DNA of 64,000 nucleotides from Verrucomicrobiales bacterium (GTDB lineage: Bacteria > Verrucomicrobiota > Verrucomicrobiae > Limisphaerales > UBA1100), in NCBI GenBank assembly GCA_002721895.1, contig PBLV01000065.1, positions 6,097 to 70,096 of the forward strand, written 5' to 3'. A program made the position numbers and the translations under genes. Below the pieces are notes generated by a model. It made no database searches and was not told the origin of the DNA. It saw nothing but the letters and a program-made list of their open reading frames with translations. Positions 8,925-16,273 of this stretch are shown here, in pieces (within the stretch, counting starts at the first letter, position 1; every line of letters begins with the position of its first letter).

Positions 8925-9919
8925 GGGGCGCAAAGCTTGCGCAACAATCCCTCGTTGTAGCCGATCATGACCCGGCCCTTGAAATCGATGACCGGCACTC
9001 CGGAGCTCGGGGGCAATCCCGCCTCAGCCAGCTTGTCATCTTTTTCCTTGGGACCGGTCGGATCTTTCTCCAAATCCACCTCCCGGAATGGGACTCCCTG
9101 ACTCTTGAGCAAGTTGATGGCTTTCTTGCAGTATCCACACCAACTCGTGCAGTAAACCACCACCTCACCGGTGCCTTGGTTCACAGGCAGCTCGGGCTTG
9201 GGCGGAGGCGGCAAGGCCGGGCCTTTTCCGATGTTTTCAAACGGGTCCACCGGCAAAATTATTCCGCCCCCATCAATGGGGCCGTCCACGTTTGGCTCCA
9301 GCGCGGGAGGCAATTCACCGCCTAGGATGCCGGACAAAAAAGGGTCGACCTCGCCGCCCTCACCCGGAAGCGGCCCCGCGAATGGATCCTGAATTTCCGG
9401 CTCGCCTTCCGGGGGAGGCCCGAGCAATTCCGGCGGCATGCCCCCAAAGGGATCCAGAATGATCGTTTCCTCAATTCCCTCTTCACCACTTGGCAGTGGC
9501 CCCATCGGCTCAAACGGATCACCATTACCTTCCCCGCCCACAGGAGGCTCATTCTCCCCACCGTGTTCCTTCTCTTCGCCCGGCAAGGGTTCCTGCCCCC
9601 CCAACTGCCCTTCCGGCGGCAGGAGGTTAATCATCGGCGGACGACCCATTTCGGGGCGGCCAATCTCTGCGCCCAAAGGTTCCTCGGCGTTCAAAGAAGG
9701 AAACCGACTCGCTATCAGCCGCCTTCCACGCAATGCACGACGATTCGCCTGTTCCTTTGCTCCCTGCAACAACGCGCCGTTGGTCCCTATGCCCTGTAAC
9801 GTGCTCATCACGCCCATCGTGGCATTGATCCCACCCAAGGTGAATTGCGCCTGAACAGTCCATCCGGTCACCGCCATTCCCACCATCGCGAGCCATCGAG
9901 CCAAGGTCATCGTATTCAT
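8912..9919 (-). CDS. Secreted DPF-repeat protein with C-terminal glutaredoxin-like domain
   Basis: This 335-residue protein (ATG at 9919; the frame is open to 9961) has a signal peptide (about 5-24, TVQAQ) and RRALRGRRL (60-68). A Pro/Gly/Glu-rich region with five spaced DPF motifs (GDPFE, LDPFG, QDPFA, VDPFL, VDPFE) follows. From about residue 250 there is a thioredoxin-fold domain of glutaredoxin type: VVVYCTSWCGYCKKA with active site CGYC (261-264), a cis-Pro segment GVPVI and a GYNEGLL helix. Glutaredoxins normally act in the cytoplasm with glutathione, so an exported one on a disordered stalk suggests thiol-disulfide exchange in the periplasm or on the surface. That role is inferred. It belongs to the four-gene LRG block. 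Confidence 0.78.
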   Translation of the reverse strand: MNTMTLARWLAMVGMAVTGWTVQAQFTLGGINATMGVMSTLQGIGTNGALLQGAKEQANRRALRGRRLIASRFPSLNAEEPLGAEIGRPEMGRPPMINLLPPEGQLGGQEPLPGEEKEHGGENEPPVGGEGNGDPFEPMGPLPSGEEGIEETIILDPFGGMPPELLGPPPEGEPEIQDPFAGPLPGEGGEVDPFLSGILGGELPPALEPNVDGPIDGGGIILPVDPFENIGKGPALPPPPKPELPVNQGTGEVVVYCTSWCGYCKKAINLLKSQGVPFREVDLEKDPTGPKEKDDKLAEAGLPPSSGVPVIDFKGRVMIGYNEGLLRKLCAPEAK

Positions 9920-9981
9920 TGTCTTTAATCCAAAAAGCCGAGATAGGCATCCCACGGCCATCCCGGCATTCTCAACCCAAA

Positions 9982-10971
9982 CTATTGCTTTTCTTCCTGA
10001 TTGGGGCGGCCGGACTCCTTCTTGTTGGAAATCCCGCGCGGGCCAGTGGGGCGCTTTTCCTTCGAGGTGTTGATGCCCAAGTTCGGCCCTTTCGAGTGCT
10101 CTTTTTCATTCAACTTTCGACCCTCTTCCTTATGGCCTTTTTTGCCCTCTTCCTTGTGGCCCTTATTACCTTCTTCCTTGCCCCCGTTGGAATTCTCCAA
10201 CTCCTTCAGCAGGTGATGGTAGCGTTTCCAGTCCACATGTTTGCCACCGGTTTTCGCTGCATTGCGCTTGATCCTCGCCAAGTGCATGTAAATTTCCATT
10301 TTCTTCAAATTGCCCTTCTCCCGAAAATGGTGAGCCTTCTTCTCATACTCAAGGGCCTTACTTTCATACCCAGCAACTTTGGCTTCCTCGCCACCTTCTT
10401 CGCTCTTGGGCGGAGCAGCTGCGGTTGTTTCTGCTTTCGGCTGGCGTTGCATGCCGCGGATGCTGCGAATGGCGGCAATGAGAGACTTGAGCTGTGAGAA
10501 TTGCTCCGGGCTCAGAACTCGCTGGCGCTCCAAGGCGTAGGCACGCCATTCCAGCAATAACTCCTTCTTTTCGCTGTGTTCCAGCTCGGCAAAGCCCTTG
10601 CTTCCCTTGATCCGCTGCACGGCGTTACGCCACTCGTTGCCAATTTCCCGGAGGCGGCTGACCTGCTGGGAGCTCAGTTCCAGCTCCTCAATCAAAATCT
10701 CGCGAAAAGTCTTAGGGCGCTCCTCCGACGTCGATGTGCTGCTCGACTGCTGGGAATGGCCGGACTCCTTGTTCTCACTCGAACCGGGGCGACCGGATTC
10801 ATTGCGGCCCTTATGGCTGCCCAGTTGGGTTTCCTCCAACTTTTTGCGGGTTTCCTCACCACTACCCTTGTAATTGCCGCCGCGGAGAGCCTGCCGTGTA
10901 CTCTGCCCATCGGCCCAAGCGTTCAGCGCGAGTGCGACCGTGAAAATTGCTGCCAAGATGATATTTTTCAT
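9982..10971 (-). CDS. Secreted Lys/Glu-rich protein with RQALRG motif
   Basis: I do not recognise a family. The start at 10971 is chosen because it is preceded by AAAGGGCAAAC (Shine-Dalgarno) and opens directly into a signal peptide (4-20, NAWA). Right after it comes RQALRGG (26-32). The 329-residue protein has a helical core with an LSxxQxxxLxxI pattern (ELSSQQVSRLREIGNEW) and VLSPEQFSQLK, reminiscent of the LTxxQ motif of CpxP/Spy-like periplasmic proteins. A very basic, Glu/Lys-rich tail follows with tandem GHKEEGKK-type repeats and ESGRP near both ends. It is the first gene of the LRG block and diverges from the MORN lipoprotein operon. A role in envelope scaffolding or metal/stress sensing is possible but unproven. 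Confidence 0.72.
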   Translation of the reverse strand: MKNIILAAIFTVALALNAWADGQSTRQALRGGNYKGSGEETRKKLEETQLGSHKGRNESGRPGSSENKESGHSQQSSSTSTSEERPKTFREILIEELELSSQQVSRLREIGNEWRNAVQRIKGSKGFAELEHSEKKELLLEWRAYALERQRVLSPEQFSQLKSLIAAIRSIRGMQRQPKAETTAAAPPKSEEGGEEAKVAGYESKALEYEKKAHHFREKGNLKKMEIYMHLARIKRNAAKTGGKHVDWKRYHHLLKELENSNGGKEEGNKGHKEEGKKGHKEEGRKLNEKEHSKGPNLGINTSKEKRPTGPRGISNKKESGRPNQEEKQ

Positions 10972-11155
10972 GTTTGCCCTTTTGTGTTTCGCGGCCAGCA
11001 CGCCGCGCTCACTTCCTTGGACGCCCTCCTGCCTGGAGCGGTTACAACTTCTTTCCCCCGTGCATGGGGAGGGTTGCCTTTTGCCCGAGTGGCCCGTATG
11101 GTGTCCACGTGCGCTGAGTAACCGCCATGCGCGGGCAAACGTCAAACTAAACCGT

Positions 11156-12346
11156 ATGAGGATGACCCGACTCCCCTATCACCGCCACCTCTCCATCGCG
11201 ACCTTGGTGGCCGCACTCCTCACCGCCGGCTGCGGCAAGGATGACGCCGGCGCCCCATCCGGTGGGAATGGTTCCACGCCAAAGGGAGCCAACCCCGCCG
11301 GTGGAGATGGCACCGGACGAATCAGCGGTGGAGAAATCATGATCATCAACGACGTGATCATAAAGACAGGCGAACAAACTCCCTATACGGGGCTCGTTGT
11401 CTGGTCCCATGAAAACGGCGATCCCCAAATGGAAAGCCGCTGTGAGGCGGGCCGGTGGAATGGCCCCAGCAAATGGTGGTACGAGGATGGCACCCTTGCC
11501 GGCGAAGGTACCTACAAGGAAGGCAAATGGGAAGGCGAATACAAGGAGTGGCACGAGAACGGCAAACTCAAGGTTCAAGTCACCTTCAAGGAAGGTAAGG
11601 AGGATGGCAGGGAGATTTGGAAATACGAAAACGGCCAGACCCAGAGCATCACCACCTATCAGGCCGGACTGAAGGAGGGCGAGGCCAAGGGCTTCTTTGA
11701 ATCCGGAAAACCCAGCTGGGAAGCCATCTGGAGAAGCAATGTTCCCCATGGCGAATACTGGGAATGGTATGAGAACGGACAAAAGAAGAGCGTGATCCGC
11801 TATGATCTCGGCAAGCGCGCGGGCAAGGAGGAGCACTGGTACGACACCCCCGGTGCCCAACAGCAAAAGGCTTGGGAAGTGACTTGGGTGGACAACAAAA
11901 AGAACGGCGTTTATCAGGAATGGTATCCCAGCGGCATTCCCATGAAGTGGACGACGTTTGTCAACGGCGTGCTCCATGGCGAATCCGGCAGCCGCTACGA
12001 AAGCGGCCAGATGGCGCGTAGGCAGACGTTCCAGAACGGGAAGGAGGTTTCCCGGATGGAGTGGGACGTCAACGGACAAGTCACCGCCAACGGCGTCGTT
12101 CAACTACCCCAAGGCCGTACCCACAAATGGACCACCGCCAACATCGTGCAGCACTGCACCGGCAAATCGGGCAATGAAATCGTGGCCATCTTTGGCCAAG
12201 CCGATGCCTCCGGGGCTGGCGGAGCTTGGGTTTATAAGGGCATCAACTTCATCAACCCCCAAACCAGCCAGCAGTTCAAAGGCTCTGTGGCATTCACATT
12301 TCAAGGCAACCGTGTTACTCAGGTCCAAACCGTGGCAACGCCGTGA
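11156..12346 (+). CDS. MORN-variant (YwqK-like) repeat lipoprotein
   Basis: The start at 11156 gives a lipoprotein signal with lipobox LTAGC (Cys26); the longer open frame upstream runs into the divergent gene. The 396-residue protein has about eight tandem units of roughly 22 residues of the type G-x-W-x-E-W-(Y/H)-E-N-G-x. Examples are EYKEWHENGKLKVQVTF and EYWEWYENGQKKSVIRY; these are MORN_2/YwqK-type repeats. The C-terminal 70 residues (IVAIFGQADAS ... WVYKGINF ... VAFTFQGNRVTQVQ) have a BamE/SmpA-like pattern and recur in the next gene. Database pipelines often label such repeats as YwqK antitoxins; no toxin gene is present here. It is probably an outer-membrane-anchored periplasmic protein; the function is unknown. 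Confidence 0.85.
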   Translation: MRMTRLPYHRHLSIATLVAALLTAGCGKDDAGAPSGGNGSTPKGANPAGGDGTGRISGGEIMIINDVIIKTGEQTPYTGLVVWSHENGDPQMESRCEAGRWNGPSKWWYEDGTLAGEGTYKEGKWEGEYKEWHENGKLKVQVTFKEGKEDGREIWKYENGQTQSITTYQAGLKEGEAKGFFESGKPSWEAIWRSNVPHGEYWEWYENGQKKSVIRYDLGKRAGKEEHWYDTPGAQQQKAWEVTWVDNKKNGVYQEWYPSGIPMKWTTFVNGVLHGESGSRYESGQMARRQTFQNGKEVSRMEWDVNGQVTANGVVQLPQGRTHKWTTANIVQHCTGKSGNEIVAIFGQADASGAGGAWVYKGINFINPQTSQQFKGSVAFTFQGNRVTQVQTVATP

Positions 12347-13062
12347 TTTCCGTACATCCCCGTCACTGCCTACTGCTTGCCGCCTGTCTCACAACGGCTT
12401 GTGAAAGGGATGAAGAAGCCGCGACAACGCCATCTGAAGCGCCCCCGGCCAATCTCGGCCAGCCTTCCGGCGCCACCGCCACGAATACCGCCGACGCCCA
12501 GCCGCCACCCGCGGTTGTCCCGGCCAAGAAAGGCTTTGATCCCCCCCGGCTCTACACCAATGAACTGGGCGTCAGCTTCGAGGTTTATGAACTGAACGAC
12601 CTGCCTTACGATGGCAAGATCGTCACCTATCACGAGCCCAAATCCAACGGGATTAAAAAAGAGGAACTGGTCTATGAGCGCGGCCGCCTGACCACCCGAC
12701 GGGAATTCTGGCCCAACTCACAAAATAAATCCGAGGTCATCCACGACTTGGAAAACAGCACATCCACCACCAACCGCTGGGAGGAAGATGGCACCCCCAT
12801 TCAAGCCGCAGGGCCGCCACCCAACGCTCCCAAGACCCGCTCGCTCAATTGGACCCTGAAACAGCCTGCCCAGATCCAGTCCTTCGTCCGTCAAAACACC
12901 GCTGTGCTGATTCATTTTCTGGGTGAGCCCGACGAACGCCAAGGCAACCTTTGGACCTACCGCGGCATGGACATCAGCGACTTCACCACCGGGCGCGAAT
13001 ACACCGGCGTCCAGTTCACCGTATCCGGCAACATCGTAACCGGGGTCACCCCCCTGCCCTAG
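12343..13062 (+). CDS. Second MORN-type lipoprotein with the same C-terminal domain
   Basis: A GTG start overlaps the previous stop (GTGA), which implies translational coupling. The 239-residue protein has a lipobox LTTAC (Cys20) and a Pro/Ala-rich linker. It then has a few degenerate repeat units (LPYDGKIVTYHE, ELVYERGRLTTRREFW). The C-terminal domain (VLIHFLGEPDERQGNLWTYRG ... VQFTVSGNIVTGV) is clearly alike to that of the upstream lipoprotein. The two are best read as a duplicated pair that may act together in the periplasm or outer membrane. The gene ends 4 bp inside the 3' end of the convergent minus-strand gene. Confidence 0.82.
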   Translation: MISVHPRHCLLLAACLTTACERDEEAATTPSEAPPANLGQPSGATATNTADAQPPPAVVPAKKGFDPPRLYTNELGVSFEVYELNDLPYDGKIVTYHEPKSNGIKKEELVYERGRLTTRREFWPNSQNKSEVIHDLENSTSTTNRWEEDGTPIQAAGPPPNAPKTRSLNWTLKQPAQIQSFVRQNTAVLIHFLGEPDERQGNLWTYRGMDISDFTTGREYTGVQFTVSGNIVTGVTPLP

Positions 13063-13526
13063 CGCACGCGCTGGATCTGCACGCCCCGGTTCTGCCCGCG
13101 CCGCAGCTTGTCGTAAGCCCCCCAGTTGCCGCCCTGAATCAGACCGTTCTGCATCTGCAGATTTTGACGGTAATCCAGCCCCGGCTGGCCCTTGGCGGAG
13201 GGCGCCTTGTGCTGTTGGGTTGAACTTTTGACTGGTGTTGGCGATCCGGGCGCGGGCGCGCCCAGCCATTTTTCACCGCGGTAAAAGGCGTACCGCATCT
13301 CCGCATCACGCGCGATCACCGTCGCCTTACCACGTAGATTGTCCGCGATGTAAATCCCGCGCAAATCCGTCTCGCCGTCGCGGAAGTTGCTGTCCGCACT
13401 GCCAATCGCCTTCACGTGAACATCTGCCACGTAACGACTGGCCACCACACCCCGCACGTTCGCCCGCACACGCCCACTTGCGGCGTCCTCCTGCACCTCG
13501 ATCTTCAACGGCGTCACCAACACCAA
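13059..13526 (-). CDS. Orphan C-terminal fragment resembling MG2/alpha-2-macroglobulin-like proteins
   Basis: The 155-residue frame has no ATG: the candidates are TTG at 13526 or GTG at 13523, and an in-frame stop at 13551-13553 closes the frame upstream. The sequence (GETDLRGIYIADNLRG, ATVIARD, YAFYRGEKWLG and a NLQMQNGLIQ tail) resembles, from memory, the extreme C-terminus of very large MG2-domain proteins of PVC bacteria. Those end in DLRGVFVAD...YAF(Y/F)RG and an LQMQN tail. There is no signal peptide and no upstream partner. It therefore looks like a remnant left after deletion of a long gene, joined to the 3' end of the next gene (11 bp away). It might still be translated by reinitiation. 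Confidence 0.45.
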   Translation of the reverse strand: MVLVTPLKIEVQEDAASGRVRANVRGVVASRYVADVHVKAIGSADSNFRDGETDLRGIYIADNLRGKATVIARDAEMRYAFYRGEKWLGAPAPGSPTPVKSSTQQHKAPSAKGQPGLDYRQNLQMQNGLIQGGNWGAYDKLRRGQNRGVQIQRVR

Positions 13527-13536
13527 GCCGCTGCCA

Positions 13537-15009
13537 TTATTGACTATTTTTTACCGGCTCATATCGCCACACCCAGTCGCCTTTATAAAAATCCGCCCGT
13601 TTGCTGTTAGGATCATGAGGCTCATGAACTACCGGCTTGCCGCCATCATCCTTACGATTCCAGCCAACGCTGTAGAGAATATACCGTTCGCCCTCGCGCC
13701 GATAGCCGATGGGCTTGCCTGTAACCACGTCTTTTCGCTCCCCTACCAGTTTGACGGGATACCCTCCGCCCTTGCCCCGAGCCAGCTCCAAGCCGCATGC
13801 GATCACCGCATGATCCAACGCCGACTGTGTAGCCCCCGTTCGGGCCACCAATTTCCCTACCGCCGGCATCAGCATGGCCGCCAAAATGTTGTAGGGATTC
13901 TTGCCGTCTGCCTTAATCAACTGTTCAAGGTCCACTCCACGCTCCGGATAGATTCGCCGTTTCTTTGCATCCGCCATATTGAAAGTCGACATCATGTGCA
14001 GTTGGTTGACTCGCAATTGATTTTGATAAATGAATCCCTCCGGCACCATGGCCAACAACGCTCCCTTCGCCTCATCCACCCCCAGCATGGCCGCCAGTTT
14101 CTTGCGGTTGCCTCCCCGTAATTGGTCCATCATCAGGTTCGAAAAATCCCGCTCGCCTCGCATCGCCAACTGGTAATGGGCGATGAGGTTAATTCCACCC
14201 AGCCGTTCACGCAACGCCGCCTGTTGATCTGCCTCCCAAAGCCCATCCGCCAAGCCTTCCCAGACCGGCTGCAACGCCATCTCCAGTATCGCCATGCGCA
14301 CCAAGTGCGATATCAAAATCGGCTCATCCTTGATCGTCTCCGCCAGAAAAACCGCCATCAACACATCCTCAAGCGCCTCCTTCGGCTTGCCGGTCCGCAA
14401 CCTCGCCAGTGCTCGCAGGGAATACACCCGCGCATATTGCCGCAGCGGCATCAGATGGGGAAACAACGCTGAAAAATGCGCCTCGTACTTAACATCGTAC
14501 CGCGCCAAGGGCCGTTCCTGAGCCGCTTTGGCCAAGACAGACAACGGCCCCTCGTGCCTCGTCAATGCCAACAGGACATCCTCGGCCGCATCTCCCGCCT
14601 TTCCTCGCTTTGGCCACTCCTTCCCAGCCCGAAAGTGCTTCTGCCAAGCTTTCAAGTCCACCCGCTGCACCATCCGCCACCCCGTCAAGTCCGGCAGATC
14701 ATCCCCTAAGGGCACAACATCCTTCGCTCTCTCAAATGCCTCCGGATCCACCGGCTTTCCTCCTTCAAAGTCCTCGCCCCATTTCAGGTTAAACAAGGGC
14801 TCGAATTGCGGAATTAACGCGAAGTTTTTTTTCGCCGGTACTGCCTTCGGGATAATCTGGCGATAATCAAACACCTCCCCCTTCTTCCCCCACTCCGCCT
14901 TGAATGCCTCCCAGTCCTGTTTACCCCGCCAATTTTCCACCGCAAGAAACATCATCGCCAACCCACCCACGCCAGCCACCGCAGTCTTGATTCCAGACTT
15001 CAACTTCAT
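13537..15009 (-). CDS. Hypothetical protein with N-terminal membrane anchor
   Basis: I do not recognise a named family. The 490-residue protein (ATG at 15009 after a TAGGG; an in-frame GTG lies 6 bp upstream) has one hydrophobic segment near the N-terminus (8-25), then a soluble, largely helical body. The C-terminus has a GYPVKLVGERKDVVTGKPIGY ... YILYSVGWNRKDDGGK pattern. That pattern (DPxTGKPxxY...YxLYSVGxNxxDDGG) is common at the end of exported hypothetical and pseudopilin-like proteins of Planctomycetes and Verrucomicrobia. Conserved Leu-rich helices in the middle (RALARLRTGKPKEALEDVL) look TPR-like. It is probably anchored in the inner membrane facing the periplasm; its function is unknown. 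Confidence 0.78.
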   Translation of the reverse strand: MKLKSGIKTAVAGVGGLAMMFLAVENWRGKQDWEAFKAEWGKKGEVFDYRQIIPKAVPAKKNFALIPQFEPLFNLKWGEDFEGGKPVDPEAFERAKDVVPLGDDLPDLTGWRMVQRVDLKAWQKHFRAGKEWPKRGKAGDAAEDVLLALTRHEGPLSVLAKAAQERPLARYDVKYEAHFSALFPHLMPLRQYARVYSLRALARLRTGKPKEALEDVLMAVFLAETIKDEPILISHLVRMAILEMALQPVWEGLADGLWEADQQAALRERLGGINLIAHYQLAMRGERDFSNLMMDQLRGGNRKKLAAMLGVDEAKGALLAMVPEGFIYQNQLRVNQLHMMSTFNMADAKKRRIYPERGVDLEQLIKADGKNPYNILAAMLMPAVGKLVARTGATQSALDHAVIACGLELARGKGGGYPVKLVGERKDVVTGKPIGYRREGERYILYSVGWNRKDDGGKPVVHEPHDPNSKRADFYKGDWVWRYEPVKNSQ

Positions 15010-15123
15010 TCCCACAACCCTACATCACCCCTCTTCAAAATCAACCCTCCAACCACAAGCATGGGCACAACTCGTGAACAGCTTCCAGTTGCCAGTGGTT
15101 GGCGGCGTCCGCAGCCTCTCCCG

Positions 15124-16134
15124 ATGCGTGTTCGCAGGGTTATCGCATCAGCCATGGCGGCGTTGTTTCTTTTGCCGGCGGAAGGGCAGGCTTGGGATTA
15201 CCTGCGACACCGGTTCGTCAACCAGCTCGCGCTGGCGTCGTTGCCCAAGGACTTTCCGGCGTTTGTACGGGAGGCGGCCAATGCGGAGCGCATCCAGTTC
15301 CTCGGCGGCGAGCCCGATCGCTGGCGCAACCAGCGCGACCGGGCCCTGCGGCATCTCAACAATCCCGACCACTATTTCGATGTCGAGTATCTTGAGCAGT
15401 ACCGGCTCAAGCCCGAACAGCTCGGCCATTTCCGCTACGAGTTTGTGGAGCAAATGGCCGCCGCGCGCATTAAGCACAAGCTGCCGTTGCCCAATGAAAA
15501 CGCCGACCGCCTCAAGGGCCATCCCGGCTTCCTGCCTTGGGCCATCAACGAGAACTACCTCAAGCTCGTCAGTGCGTTTTCCTATTTAAAGGTGTTCGAG
15601 GAAATGGGCACGCCCGAGGAAATCGCCAACGCCCGCGCCAACCTCGTCTATCGCATGGGCATCCTCAGCCACTTTGTCGGCGACGCCGCGCAGCCGCTGC
15701 ACACCACCGAGCATTTTAACGGCTGGATCGGCGAGAATCCCAAGGGCTACACCACCAGCCGGCGGTTCCACTCGTGGATTGACGGCGGCTTTTTCAACGC
15801 CATCAAGGGCCACGACGCCAAGGCGCTGCTGGCCAAGGTGCGCCCTGCGATGCTGGTTGCCACAGCCGAGTCCACCAAGGACGCCAGCGGCCGGTTCCAG
15901 CACATCATGAAGTACATTCTTGGCCAGAATGCGCTCGTCGAGCCACTTTACCAGCTCGACAAGGACAAGCACCTCTCCCCCGCCACCCCCGCCAAGGGAA
16001 AGGAATTTCTCCAGGCCCAACTCACCAAGGGCGGCCAAGTGCTTGGCGACCTGTGGTTTACGGCGTGGAAAGAAGCCCCGACGGACAAGTTTTTGCAGTC
16101 GTATCTGGCCAAGAGAAAACTGAAAAATCAGTAG
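15124..16134 (+). CDS. S1/P1-type zinc nuclease (zinc-dependent phospholipase C superfamily)
   Basis: The start at 15124 gives a signal peptide ending EGQA, so the mature protein would begin WDYLRH. Trp1 and His6 match the N-terminal zinc ligands of P1 nuclease exactly, which supports both the cleavage site and the start. Other ligands are visible: HLNNPDHYFD, the signature HFVGDAAQPLH (H-x3-D-x5-H) and HSWID (H-x3-D). The length of 336 residues suits the family. Such enzymes hydrolyse single-stranded nucleic acids, and some relatives cleave phospholipids. An exported copy probably scavenges nucleotides or phosphate. It stands alone between divergent and downstream genes. Confidence 0.85.
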   Translation: MRVRRVIASAMAALFLLPAEGQAWDYLRHRFVNQLALASLPKDFPAFVREAANAERIQFLGGEPDRWRNQRDRALRHLNNPDHYFDVEYLEQYRLKPEQLGHFRYEFVEQMAAARIKHKLPLPNENADRLKGHPGFLPWAINENYLKLVSAFSYLKVFEEMGTPEEIANARANLVYRMGILSHFVGDAAQPLHTTEHFNGWIGENPKGYTTSRRFHSWIDGGFFNAIKGHDAKALLAKVRPAMLVATAESTKDASGRFQHIMKYILGQNALVEPLYQLDKDKHLSPATPAKGKEFLQAQLTKGGQVLGDLWFTAWKEAPTDKFLQSYLAKRKLKNQ

Positions 16135-16181
16135 AATTTGGCGCGGAATCTGCTGGTAAAATGGAGGCGCACCAACCGCCC

Positions 16182-16270
16182 GTAGCGCAGGTTTCCAAAC
16201 CTGCAACGGGCGGCGAACGAAATGCAGATTGGGAAATCTGCGATACAGCAGACAAGGATGTCTGCGCTAC
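16182..16270. repeat. REP/BIME-like palindromic element with three 18-bp hairpins
   Basis: Outer inverted repeats GTAGCGCAG and CTGCGCTAC enclose three hairpins of exactly 18 bp. They lie at 16187-16204 (GCAGGTTTCCAAACCTGC), 16224-16241 (GCAGATT/AATCTGC) and 16248-16265 (GCAGACA/TGTCTGC), with spacers of 19 and 6 bp. It ends 3 bp before the ATG of the TPR-peptidase gene. An ATG inside the element is in frame with that gene and could be mistaken for its start. The form is that of a dispersed non-autonomous palindromic repeat. Confidence 0.75.
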
Positions 16271-16273
16271 AGG

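Noticed and set aside
11156..12346. YwqK-type toxin-antitoxin module
   Set aside because: MORN_2 repeats are often auto-labelled as antitoxin, but there is no toxin gene and the protein is an exported lipoprotein paired with a paralogue.
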